Shown in pieces: positions 1-5,201 of a stretch of DNA of 5,201 nucleotides. Source of the DNA: Myxococcota bacterium (lineage in GTDB: Bacteria > Myxococcota_C > UBA6777); assembly GCA_963169055.1 (NCBI GenBank), contig CAUJFU010000078.1, positions 1 through 5,201 of the forward strand. Direction: 5' to 3'. The notes under the pieces are model-generated. The model was given only the letters and a program-made list of their open reading frames with translations. It was not told the DNA's origin and made no database searches. The translations under genes were made by a program, and so were the position numbers. The stretch's first letter is position 1, and every line of letters begins with the position of its first letter.

Positions 1-111
1 TCAAGCCTTGTCTTCTCTAGGGTTGGAACCCACCGATTTGATGTCTGTGGAGACTGCGTAAGACGTCTTCCCTATCGGGTTGGCGCTGCCGTCTGTGAAG
101 CAGAAAGGAAG

Positions 112-132
112 CCCAAGTGCTTTAGCCTTGGG
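112..132 (-). terminator. Possible weak terminator hairpin after the envelope operon
   Basis: Five bases past the stop codon of the last operon gene, the minus strand reads CCCAAG, a nine-base loop, then CTTGGG. This 6-bp perfect stem is followed by a pyrimidine-rich run (CTTCCTTTCTGCTTC). The position suits an operon end, but the stem is short and the following tract is not a true T run. It may be chance or only part of a Rho-dependent end. Confidence 0.3.
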
Positions 133-136
133 TGGT

Positions 137-1042
137 TCACACATCCAACGCATAAGTATAAGAAAAGCGCAAAAACCACCGACCGTAATAACCCGCAAAC
201 GCCCAAAATCCATAACTGTACATCCCGCCCATCGCTTCAAACCGACCCACACCCGGCTGATCCCACGAAGCATACAAACGATATCCCCCTGTCGCTGGAC
301 CTAACACTTCGTTGTCTAAAAAATTCATGATCCCCGCCCCGATCTCCAACACGCTCCCTCCGAACTTTGGAAACGTAAAGTCGATCTTCACCCGCATATC
401 ATACACATAAAAAACCTCGAGATATTCGGTCCCAAAATACAGCGGATTGCGATACACTTCGGGCCGCGTCAACTCCATCCGCAAAACCAGCCCGCCGTCA
501 AACGCAAAATAGCGCGTGTCCATATGATGCAGGAACAACACGCTGTTCTCGCCTTTTTGGATATCCCCATAGCTGTTGTGCATCATCAAGATCCCCAACG
601 CTCCGTCTCGCACCAACGGCAACGGGATATGCACAAAACCGCCCACATAATACCGCAACGCATCTCCCGCCCCGGGCGGCGCATAACGAATCCCCGCCCG
701 AAGATCCAATATCCGATCCATCCGAAAACGATATTGGAATTCAGGGGCCACACCACTGTCTAAACCCGTATGATCCGACGTGATATGCAAACGGCCCTCG
801 AAAGCGTGTTGAAAACGCTTCGCGGGTTTTGTCGTCGGTTCCGCTGCTTCGACTCCACCCACCCAACCCAACACACACACCAAACAAAACCACCATCTCC
901 CCCCGACAGATCCGCCCTGCCCGATCCACCCCATCCAGCGCCCAAAACACCGAGACTCGCTCCAAGCCTCGCCAAGACTTCCAATCCACCGAGATCTTAG
1001 CACTTGACCACACAAAGATCGAAACCACCGCAACAGGCTCAT
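137..1042 (-). CDS. Predicted outer-membrane beta-barrel protein with unusually long signal region
   Basis: 301 residues; function not recognised. The start chosen here is an ATG overlapping the TGA of the upstream gene (ATGA), with a near-perfect AGGAGGT Shine-Dalgarno five bases before it; another in-frame ATG ten codons upstream lacks that support. A hydrophobic core at about residues 50-64 is followed by an A-x-A-like site (VEA/AEP, about 66-67), which fits a Sec signal peptide, although the n-region of about 49 residues is very long. The mature part alternates polar and aromatic residues in many short strands and ends in an aromatic-rich segment (WFLRFSYTYALDV), as expected of an outer-membrane barrel. 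It is the last gene of a four-gene envelope operon and is probably translationally coupled to the preceding, similarly styled protein. An internal Met37 (codon 934-932) would give a normal signal length but has no clear ribosome binding site. Being a gene and being exported are well supported; the barrel fold is inferred. Confidence 0.82.
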   Translation of the reverse strand: MSLLRWFRSLCGQVLRSRWIGSLGEAWSESRCFGRWMGWIGQGGSVGGRWWFCLVCVLGWVGGVEAAEPTTKPAKRFQHAFEGRLHITSDHTGLDSGVAPEFQYRFRMDRILDLRAGIRYAPPGAGDALRYYVGGFVHIPLPLVRDGALGILMMHNSYGDIQKGENSVLFLHHMDTRYFAFDGGLVLRMELTRPEVYRNPLYFGTEYLEVFYVYDMRVKIDFTFPKFGGSVLEIGAGIMNFLDNEVLGPATGGYRLYASWDQPGVGRFEAMGGMYSYGFWAFAGYYGRWFLRFSYTYALDV

Positions 1043-2115
1043 CGCGCACCTCCTGCGGTGTTTTTCAACCACTCAGAAAAGCGGATATCCACAACCAACT
1101 CCGCACCAAACGAAGGGAACTGCAAAAAGTACAACGTGTACAGGTTGGTTCGGATCGGCGGAGGGTTGGGATACCATTGACCGATCATGGCGAGGCGCAC
1201 AGAAACAGCACGACCCAAAGAAAAGTCGACACCCGCTCGGCCACGCAACAGCAAGGTCTGTTCGAGGTTAAAGTTCAGATGCGCGTAGGCTTGGGCATGA
1301 ACGCCAAGCCACGGCAAGGGCGTCATATACCATTCCAGTCCAGCGTGACCGTTGAGCGCAGGTGTGATCGCATTAAAACCGCTGAGGTTGTCGCGATTCG
1401 TTGCCCCCAAAAGTGTCGCACTGATCGGCAACAACACCAGATGCAAGTGATTCATATCGTACTGAAACGGCCTTGCATCCCGAAACCAAAAAGGAATCCG
1501 TACCCCCATCCTCACACTCAGTCCCGCATCCGAGACGTGCATCTCCGCACCGCTGCGCAAGATACTCAGATCGTAATAAAAATGAATCTGCGGATGCACA
1601 TGCACCGCCACATCCACATCAAAGATGTTGTAGCCGTAGTTCACGGTGTCATAGCGATCCGCTCGACCATTTTCTTCAAACGCCAAAAACAACGAAAAAG
1701 GCCGCCAACGAAAACGCTTGATCGCATCGTAAGCCGTCAACCGCACCCCCAAAGAAAACGGCAGATTCAACGGCGAATACGCATCATGCACCGCTTGAAT
1801 CAACTGCGCTCCGATCTGCAACTCCCACCGCGCAATCGCCCCCTTACGCGGCCAAAGAAAATCCACAAACGCAATCGGCAAACGCTCACTATCCGGCATC
1901 TCTGGACGATCCGCCACAGGCGCAGGCCCCACCGTTGCTGGCTTTCCTGCCGACAGCGGCTTTTCCGCAACAGGAGCAGGCTTCGCCGTCGCTGGCTTTC
2001 CTATGGACGTCGTGGTTTTTGGCGGTTGAGCGTACACACAGACGCCCCCAAATACCGTTATCCACGCACCCACCGCAAACACCCACAACCACCTAGCACC
2101 GCGCAGACTATCCAT
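1039..2115 (-). CDS. Predicted outer-membrane protein with Pro/Ala/Lys-rich repeat linker
   Basis: 358 residues; family not recognised. Residues 1-29 form a classical signal peptide: basic start, hydrophobic stretch from about 9 to 27, and VYA/Q cleavage near 29-30. Residues 30-75 are a low-complexity Pro/Ala/Lys/Thr linker with an 18-residue unit (GKPAT...APVA) present about twice. From about 78 to 350 the protein alternates charged and aromatic or aliphatic residues in short strands (for example HVHPQIHFYYDLSIL and LNFNLEQTLLLRGRAGVDFSL), which fits a beta barrel. I chose the ATG at 2115 because it opens directly into the signal peptide and lies 19 bases after the stop of the metallophosphatase gene. 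The extension to 2217 would overlap that gene for no benefit. The ribosome site is weak (GAG 13 bases upstream in a purine-rich run). The stop overlaps the start of the next gene. The linker could span or bind peptidoglycan, or simply hold the barrel away from a partner; this is speculation. Confidence 0.82.
   Translation of the reverse strand: MDSLRGARWLWVFAVGAWITVFGGVCVYAQPPKTTTSIGKPATAKPAPVAEKPLSAGKPATVGPAPVADRPEMPDSERLPIAFVDFLWPRKGAIARWELQIGAQLIQAVHDAYSPLNLPFSLGVRLTAYDAIKRFRWRPFSLFLAFEENGRADRYDTVNYGYNIFDVDVAVHVHPQIHFYYDLSILRSGAEMHVSDAGLSVRMGVRIPFWFRDARPFQYDMNHLHLVLLPISATLLGATNRDNLSGFNAITPALNGHAGLEWYMTPLPWLGVHAQAYAHLNFNLEQTLLLRGRAGVDFSLGRAVSVRLAMIGQWYPNPPPIRTNLYTLYFLQFPSFGAELVVDIRFSEWLKNTAGGAR
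1048..1054 (-). promoter_or_regulatory. Strong Shine-Dalgarno (AGGAGGT) setting the start of the 137-1042 gene
   Basis: AGGAGGT lies five bases before the ATG at 1042-1040, inside the last codons of the upstream gene. It decides the start in favour of 1042 over the in-frame ATG at 1072-1070, and together with the ATGA overlap it argues for coupled translation of the two predicted outer-membrane proteins. Confidence 0.75.
1894..2001 (-). repeat. Imperfect tandem 54-bp repeat (2 copies) coding an 18-residue unit
   Basis: Within the signal-proximal linker of the 1039-2115 gene, GKPATAKPAPVAEKPLSA (residues 39-56) is followed by GKPATVGPAPVADRP (57-71). At DNA level the plus-strand string GCTGGCTTTCCT recurs at 1937-1948 and 1991-2002, exactly 54 bases apart, with diverged sequence between. 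This is an in-frame duplication that lengthens the Pro/Ala-rich linker. Unit number could vary between strains by slippage or recombination, but the copies are already diverged. Confidence 0.75.
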
Positions 2116-2134
2116 CGTTTTTTTCTTTCTCACG

Positions 2135-3049
2135 CTAAGGCAACTGCACCTTCCACTTGAGGTATCCTTCCACTTCGATCGGAACGAGAGTGGTTTTGAC
2201 TTCCTTGGCATCGACATCGACGCGCAAGATCATCTTGCTTGGGCTGTTCTCTTTGAGCGCCGAGGCTGTAATGTAGCGGATGCCGTTGATCGACACGCTT
2301 CGGTACAGGTGGCTGTGGCCCATCAAAACATGCTTCACGCCGTACCGCTCAAACAACGCAGCAAAGGTCTGTTCCTCTCGCGAAAAAGAATGGCTCTCCA
2401 GCACATAATCCAAATCCCCGTAGATCGGGAAGTGCATCACGGCGATCCGATGCGTGGCCGTGTCTTGCTTGAGTTGTTGTTCCAACCACAGCCGCTGCGC
2501 TTGCCCAAAGGTTCCCGTTGCGTTGTCGAGAATGTAGAGGCTTGTGTGTGGCAACTTGAGCAAACGTACCGTCGTTCCATAATAATCGCGCCATAGCTGC
2601 CAGCCATCCCCGAAAAAGTCGTGGTTCCCCGCACACCAAAAAATCGGTAGCCCTAGCTTTTTCATCTCCCGATCCACAAACCCGTATTCTTCGGAGGTTC
2701 CGCTCTGAGTGTTGTCGCCTCCTGAGATCAAAAAATCCACAGGATTGTTCTTCAAATACGCTCCCAATACCTCGATCGCTGGCGCACGCAACGCTGCTAC
2801 CAAACGATCATCGACTTGGATATCCGCAAAAAACACAAACGAATAACGCGCCTTTTGTTGCACTGCCACAGGCTCCCGAAGGATCTGCGGTGGAAACAAC
2901 TCCATCCGTTTGTTCGCGTCGTATTCTTCCACCGGCACAAAAAAGCGACAACTCCACAACCCCATCCCACAAACCAAACCGATCCCAAGCAGCCCCATCC
3001 AAGAACGCAGCATCCACAAAACCCGAGATATCCGCAGATTGCGCATCAT
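2135..3049 (-). CDS. Membrane-anchored or lipoprotein calcineurin-like metallophosphatase
   Basis: 304 residues. The metallophosphatase signature is complete in order: D76-x-Q78 (FFADIQ), GGDN with D112, GNHD 141-144, MHFP with H206, and GHSH 244-247. In this superfamily these residues bind two metal ions and cleave phosphomonoesters or phosphodiesters; the substrate cannot be read from sequence. The first motif has Gln where most members have His (D-x-H). Residues 8-33 are hydrophobic and end in LWSC (Cys34), a plausible but atypical lipobox (Trp at -2); otherwise it is a signal anchor. Either way the catalytic domain should face the periplasm. Two adjacent ATGs (3049, 3046) follow AGGAGGG by 9 and 12 bases, and the first overlaps the upstream stop as TGATG. 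A further upstream in-frame extension would run through the lipoprotein gene and is rejected. It is the only predicted enzyme in this envelope operon, so it may process a phosphorylated envelope molecule, or a nucleotide if it belongs with secreted phosphodiesterases. Confidence 0.92.
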   Translation of the reverse strand: MMRNLRISRVLWMLRSWMGLLGIGLVCGMGLWSCRFFVPVEEYDANKRMELFPPQILREPVAVQQKARYSFVFFADIQVDDRLVAALRAPAIEVLGAYLKNNPVDFLISGGDNTQSGTSEEYGFVDREMKKLGLPIFWCAGNHDFFGDGWQLWRDYYGTTVRLLKLPHTSLYILDNATGTFGQAQRLWLEQQLKQDTATHRIAVMHFPIYGDLDYVLESHSFSREEQTFAALFERYGVKHVLMGHSHLYRSVSINGIRYITASALKENSPSKMILRVDVDAKEVKTTLVPIEVEGYLKWKVQLP

Positions 3050-3639
3050 CAAGTTCCACCCTCCTGCGCAGCACGGCGTTCTTTGGCACGCTGCTGTTGT
3101 ACCCATGCCGCTTGTTGACGCAAAAGGCGCTCGCTTGCTAGTTCTTGCCGCTTTGCCAACGCCAAAGCATAACTGCCTTGGACATTCAACAAGGCACTTT
3201 GGGCTTGGTTCATCGTCGCGATCTGCACAAGCACTTTCCCTGTCCGATCTGCACAAAACACCGTAGCATCCGAACCAAACAACAGCGCTCGACGATACCT
3301 TGCAAGGTAGGCGTTGCTGCGTTTCCCCTGCGCATCCTTCAAAAACAACACCGCAGAATACACAGGAAACGCATTCGGCCACGCCACCCCCAAGCGATAA
3401 CAATACCCCGCCTCCACATCAAAGGTATGCTTGACGATCGGCCCACCACGCAACACCAACGGCCCTTCGACGTGTGCATAACTCTGCCTCACCGCCACTC
3501 CTTTGGCCACCTGTCGCAATGTCTGCTCGTCGTCTTCTTTCTCTTTGATCATGAACGCACAGCCCGCCTGCAAAAGGCCCCATCCGATGCTCCACGCCAC
3601 GATCCAAAACACCCCATGACTTTTTCTTTTTCGCCGCAT
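3049..3639 (-). CDS. Putative lipoprotein with C-terminal coiled coil
   Basis: 196 residues; not assigned to a named family. A basic start (MRRKRKSH) and a hydrophobic stretch to about 23 lead into LQAGC, with Cys27 as the likely lipidated residue (Gln at -3 is unusual, AG at -2/-1 is normal). Residues about 55-160 look like a small beta sandwich: strand-rich with Gly turns and two cysteines (80 and 129) that could form a disulfide in the periplasm. The pattern HTFDVEAGYCYRLGVA...GSYALAL recalls pre-peptidase-C-terminal-like domains, but this is only a resemblance. Residues about 160-192 are rich in Gln, Arg, Ala and Glu and likely form a helix or coiled coil. It is the first gene of the four-gene operon; the stop overlaps the start of the metallophosphatase (TGATG). 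The start codon has only a weak purine-rich ribosome site. I saw no convincing promoter in the roughly 50 bases between this start and the GTGGGGTTTCACCCCAC hairpin. Confidence 0.83.
   Translation of the reverse strand: MRRKRKSHGVFWIVAWSIGWGLLQAGCAFMIKEKEDDEQTLRQVAKGVAVRQSYAHVEGPLVLRGGPIVKHTFDVEAGYCYRLGVAWPNAFPVYSAVLFLKDAQGKRSNAYLARYRRALLFGSDATVFCADRTGKVLVQIATMNQAQSALLNVQGSYALALAKRQELASERLLRQQAAWVQQQRAKERRAAQEGGT
3059..3065 (-). promoter_or_regulatory. Shine-Dalgarno (AGGAGGG) for the metallophosphatase gene
   Basis: AGGAGGG lies nine bases before the ATG at 3049-3047, inside the end of the lipoprotein gene. It fixes the metallophosphatase start at the overlapping TGATG and rejects the long in-frame extension upstream. 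Confidence 0.7.
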
Positions 3640-3686
3640 CTTGTTTCTTTACTCTGTATTTGGGACTTACGCATTTGGATGATTTT

Positions 3687-3810
3687 GTGGGGTTTCACCC
3701 CACGCCCCACAAGGAAGCGCGGCTCCCTTGACCCCGTGTTGGCGGGTGATCTTTGTTTTTTCAAACAAGCAACTCTGCCGCTTGAACTTCCGCGAACACG
3801 GGGGTTTTTG
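3687..3810 (+). repeat. About 120-base structured repeat, copy 1 (inverted relative to copy 2)
   Basis: Aligned by eye to the reverse complement of 5082-5201, this stretch matches at about 80% with a single one-base gap. The best conserved blocks are CACCCCACGCCCC, CCCTTGACCCCGT, CTGCCGCTTGAA and GCGAACACGGGGGTTTTTG. It opens with a perfect hairpin, GTGGGGT-TTC-ACCCCAC (3687-3703), followed by a CAAGG/CCTTG stem (3710-3730) and then a long stem (3732-3803). Similarity stops abruptly after 3810. There is no terminal inverted repeat, no obvious target duplication and no coding gene in it. It looks like a dispersed, REP-like or MITE-derived intergenic repeat. It sits between the divergent lipoprotein and dipeptidase genes, about 48 bases before the lipoprotein start. 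Confidence 0.85.
3732..3809 (+). terminator. Terminator-like stem with T5 at the inner end of repeat copy 1
   Basis: CCCCGTGTT (3732-3740) pairs perfectly with AACACGGGG (3795-3803). After one G/G mismatch, GCGG (3742-3745) pairs with CCGC (3790-3793). The loop is about 44 bases and holds a smaller possible TTCAA/TTGAA pairing. TTTTT follows at 3805-3809. Reading is rightward, toward the dipeptidase gene, so it would stop transcripts entering from the operon side. The long loop makes efficiency uncertain. Confidence 0.4.
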
Positions 3811-4053
3811 ACGAGCCGCTCCTGCACTCAACGAACCAGACGACTCGACCAAACCGCCCGTTGACGCTTCATCCGAGGCCCAAGGCTTATGCCCCGTTGA
3901 CATCGAAGATGCAGCGTGACGAATTCAACCGACCATACAACAAGCCCTTGGTGGCGAAAAGAAGCCGCTCTTGCTTCCACCCTTTTTTCTCCTTCTCCGC
4001 CCTCCAAGAAACTATCCACGCAACGCCCCATACCACCGAAAGAAACATCGCAG
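3811..4053. other. Intergenic region upstream of the dipeptidase gene; no gene supported
   Basis: This stretch lies between the inner edge of repeat copy 1 and the dipeptidase start. I see no convincing small gene on either strand. The dipeptidase frame stays open back to a GTG at 3916, but translation there is low-complexity (Ser/Pro/Lys) and lacks a ribosome site. TTGACA at 3897-3902 is a perfect -35 match, but the best -10 at allowed spacing (ACGAAT) matches only three of six. The promoter of the dipeptidase gene presumably lies here, which would leave a leader of up to about 130 bases. Confidence 0.5.
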
Positions 4054-5067
4054 ATGAACGCCCCACAATGGTTTGACGGACACCTTGACCTCGCTTGCTT
4101 GGCCCTGATGGGACGCGATATGCTCGTCCCCCCCGAAGATGCCCAAGGACCACCGCAGCCCGCCTCCCTCACCTTCCCCAGTATGCAACAAGGCCATATC
4201 GTCCGCTGCATCGGCACGATCTTTACTGCACCCAACTTTTCTGGCCCTTGCGGCTACCCTCGCGAAGATTCCGTCGAAGGCGCACACCAAGCCGGCCTAC
4301 GTCAACTCACCATGTATCAGCTCTGGCAAAAGACCCGTGTCATCGACCTGATCACCCACCGCGAACACCTCGATCAGACCTCCACTCGACCGCAGGTCTT
4401 GCTTTCGATGGAAGGCGCAGATCCGATCCGTCATCCCGAAGAAGTCGCTTGGTGGCACGCCCAAGGACTTCGCCTCGTCGGGATGGCATGGAACCAAGGC
4501 ACCCGATACGCGGGCGGAAACGCACGACCCGGCCCTCTCACCACCGCAGGCCGCGCTCTCGTCCATGCCCTCGACCAACACGGCATCATCCACGATCTCT
4601 CCCACCTCTGCGACCAAGCCGCCGAACAACTCCTCGACCTCTCCGACGGCCCCATCATCGCCAGCCATTCGAGCAGCCGCACCGCCCTCCAAAGCCAAGA
4701 TCAACGCCACCTCCCCGATGCCTTGATCCGCACCATCAGCCAACGCGGCGGCATCATCGGCCTCAACCTACTCAGCCAATTCCTCCACCCCAACGGACTC
4801 AAACAACGCGCCTCCCTCGATCACGCCGTCGCACAGATCGAAGCCCTGTGCGAACGTATGCAGCGCCGCGATGGCATCGGCCTTGGCAGCGATCTCGACG
4901 GCGGATACGGCGCAAATGCCCTTCCCATCGGCATCCAAGCTCCACGCGACTTTATCAAACTCTGCGATGCCCTCGCACTTCGCGGCTGGAACGATCACGA
5001 TATCCAAGGCTTCGTCTCCCACAACTGGTTGCGATTTCTCCACAAGCACCTGCCCGCCCACTCTTAA
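4054..5067 (+). CDS. M19 family (renal/membrane dipeptidase-like) zinc dipeptidase
   Basis: 337 residues, a usual size for bacterial M19 dipeptidases. This family has a TIM-barrel fold with a binuclear zinc site and cleaves dipeptides, often including those with a D-residue. All expected positions are visible: H10 and D12 in DGHLD, the bridging glutamate E120 in SMEG, H184 in DLSH, H205 followed by Arg209 in SHSSSR, and D280 in GLGSDLDGG. The C-terminus carries the usual NWLRFL helix. There is no signal peptide, so it should act in the cytosol, probably on dipeptides from peptide uptake or cell-wall turnover. The ATG at 4054 is chosen because homologues start just before the W-x-DGHxD segment. 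Its ribosome site is poor (only GAAAGAAA-like purines), and the frame is open upstream to 3916. It stands alone on its strand, divergent from the envelope operon, and is bracketed by the inverted repeat pair. Composition resembles its neighbours, so no sign of recent transfer is seen. The exact substrate is not inferable. Confidence 0.93.
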   Translation: MNAPQWFDGHLDLACLALMGRDMLVPPEDAQGPPQPASLTFPSMQQGHIVRCIGTIFTAPNFSGPCGYPREDSVEGAHQAGLRQLTMYQLWQKTRVIDLITHREHLDQTSTRPQVLLSMEGADPIRHPEEVAWWHAQGLRLVGMAWNQGTRYAGGNARPGPLTTAGRALVHALDQHGIIHDLSHLCDQAAEQLLDLSDGPIIASHSSSRTALQSQDQRHLPDALIRTISQRGGIIGLNLLSQFLHPNGLKQRASLDHAVAQIEALCERMQRRDGIGLGSDLDGGYGANALPIGIQAPRDFIKLCDALALRGWNDHDIQGFVSHNWLRFLHKHLPAHS

Positions 5068-5081
5068 AACGGTGCCGTTTC

Positions 5082-5201
5082 CAAAAACCCCCGTGTTCGC
5101 AAACCTTCAAGCGGCAGGGCTGTTGGTTTGAAATACAACCGCCCACCCCGCCAAAACGGGGTCAAGGGGGCTGCGACCCCTTGCGGGGCGTGGGGTGGAA
5201 C
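5082..5201 (-). repeat. About 120-base structured repeat, copy 2 (runs past window end)
   Basis: The reverse complement of copy 1 begins 15 bases after the dipeptidase stop and continues to the last base, where the conserved outer hairpin (GTGGGGTGGAAC...) is cut off. It has a perfect 7-bp stem, CAAGGGG (5163-5169) with CCCCTTG (5177-5183), stronger than the matching stem in copy 1. Similarity to copy 1 stops sharply at 5082; the bases between it and the stop codon (a short AAACGG-TG-CCGTTT palindrome at 5067-5080) are not shared. The stem kept despite base changes suggests that structure is under selection. Confidence 0.85.
5083..5161 (-). terminator. Terminator-like stem with T5 at the inner end of repeat copy 2
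   Basis: On the minus strand CCCCGTTTT (5161-5153) pairs with AACACGGGG (5097-5089) at eight of nine positions and is followed by TTTTT (5087-5083). It faces leftward, into the dipeptidase gene from its downstream side, so it would stop antisense readthrough. The stem is slightly weaker than in copy 1. Confidence 0.33.

Noticed and set aside
1-60. tRNA-like T-arm on the minus strand (GGGTTCCAACCC)
   Set aside because: The loop reads TTCC rather than TTCG/TTCA, only four of five stem pairs form, and no matching 5' acceptor, D arm or anticodon arm is found at the right distance.
1-153. Small minus-strand reading frame downstream of the operon (about 47-50 residues from ATG 153 or 144, ending SVGSNPRED..., stop at 3-1)
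   Set aside because: There is no ribosome site, it overlaps the end of the 301-residue gene, and I recognise no family. The VGSNP string is typical of spurious translations across tRNA T-loop-like DNA.
829-2160. Long plus-strand open frame (443 codons) opposite the two outer-membrane protein genes
   Set aside because: The product is extremely rich in Arg, His, Pro and Gln with no domain or ribosome site. It lies antisense to two well-supported coupled genes, so it is a shadow frame.
3549-3903. Minus-strand open frames running through repeat copy 1
   Set aside because: They translate the structured repeat and intergenic DNA, have no ribosome site, and one overlaps the lipoprotein start. They are spurious products of a non-coding repeat.
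3897-3924. Sigma-70-like promoter for the dipeptidase gene (TTGACA at 3897-3902)
   Set aside because: The -35 match is perfect, but at spacings of 16-18 the -10 candidates (ACGAAT, CGAATT, GAATTC) match at most three of six bases. That is too weak to annotate.
5067-5080. Hairpin AAACGG-TG-CCGTTT after the dipeptidase stop as a terminator
   Set aside because: The palindrome is real but has a two-base loop and is followed by CCAAAAACCCCC, not a T run on the plus strand.
3687-5201. Composite transposon with the repeats as insertion-sequence ends
   Set aside because: There is no transposase, the repeats lack terminal inverted repeats of their own, and no target duplication is visible. The dipeptidase gene has composition like its neighbours.

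Overview
The window looks like chromosomal DNA from a Gram-negative bacterium. Four minus-strand genes encode exported proteins: two with lipobox-like cysteines and two with signal peptides and beta-strand-rich, aromatic-rich mature parts typical of outer-membrane barrels. The style of these proteins fits Myxococcota or a related former deltaproteobacterial lineage, but I infer this from style only; no marker gene is present.

Layout. Bases 1-136 hold no gene I can support, only a possible weak terminator. From 3639 down to 137 there is one compact minus-strand cluster: a small putative lipoprotein (3639-3049), a calcineurin-like metallophosphatase with an N-terminal membrane anchor (3049-2135), a predicted outer-membrane protein with a short Pro/Ala/Lys repeat (2115-1039), and a second predicted outer-membrane protein (1042-137). 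Three junctions are an overlap (TGATG), a 19-base gap and an overlap (ATGA), so the four are almost certainly one transcription unit. All four products are predicted to act in or beyond the inner membrane, which makes this an envelope operon of unknown task. The metallophosphatase is the only member with a recognisable catalytic fold.

On the plus strand, 4054-5067 encodes a complete, cytosolic M19 (renal/membrane dipeptidase family) metallopeptidase with all expected zinc-site residues. It is divergent from the envelope operon, across an intergenic region of about 410 bases.

The most notable non-coding structure is a pair of about 120-base repeats in inverted orientation (3687-3810 and 5082-5201, roughly 80% identical by my manual alignment) that bracket the dipeptidase gene. 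Each copy contains GC-rich hairpins and ends on its dipeptidase-facing side in a large stem followed by TTTTT. The pair could therefore act as inward-facing terminators that insulate the gene. The second copy appears to run past the window end. I found no CRISPR array, transposase, tRNA or rRNA.
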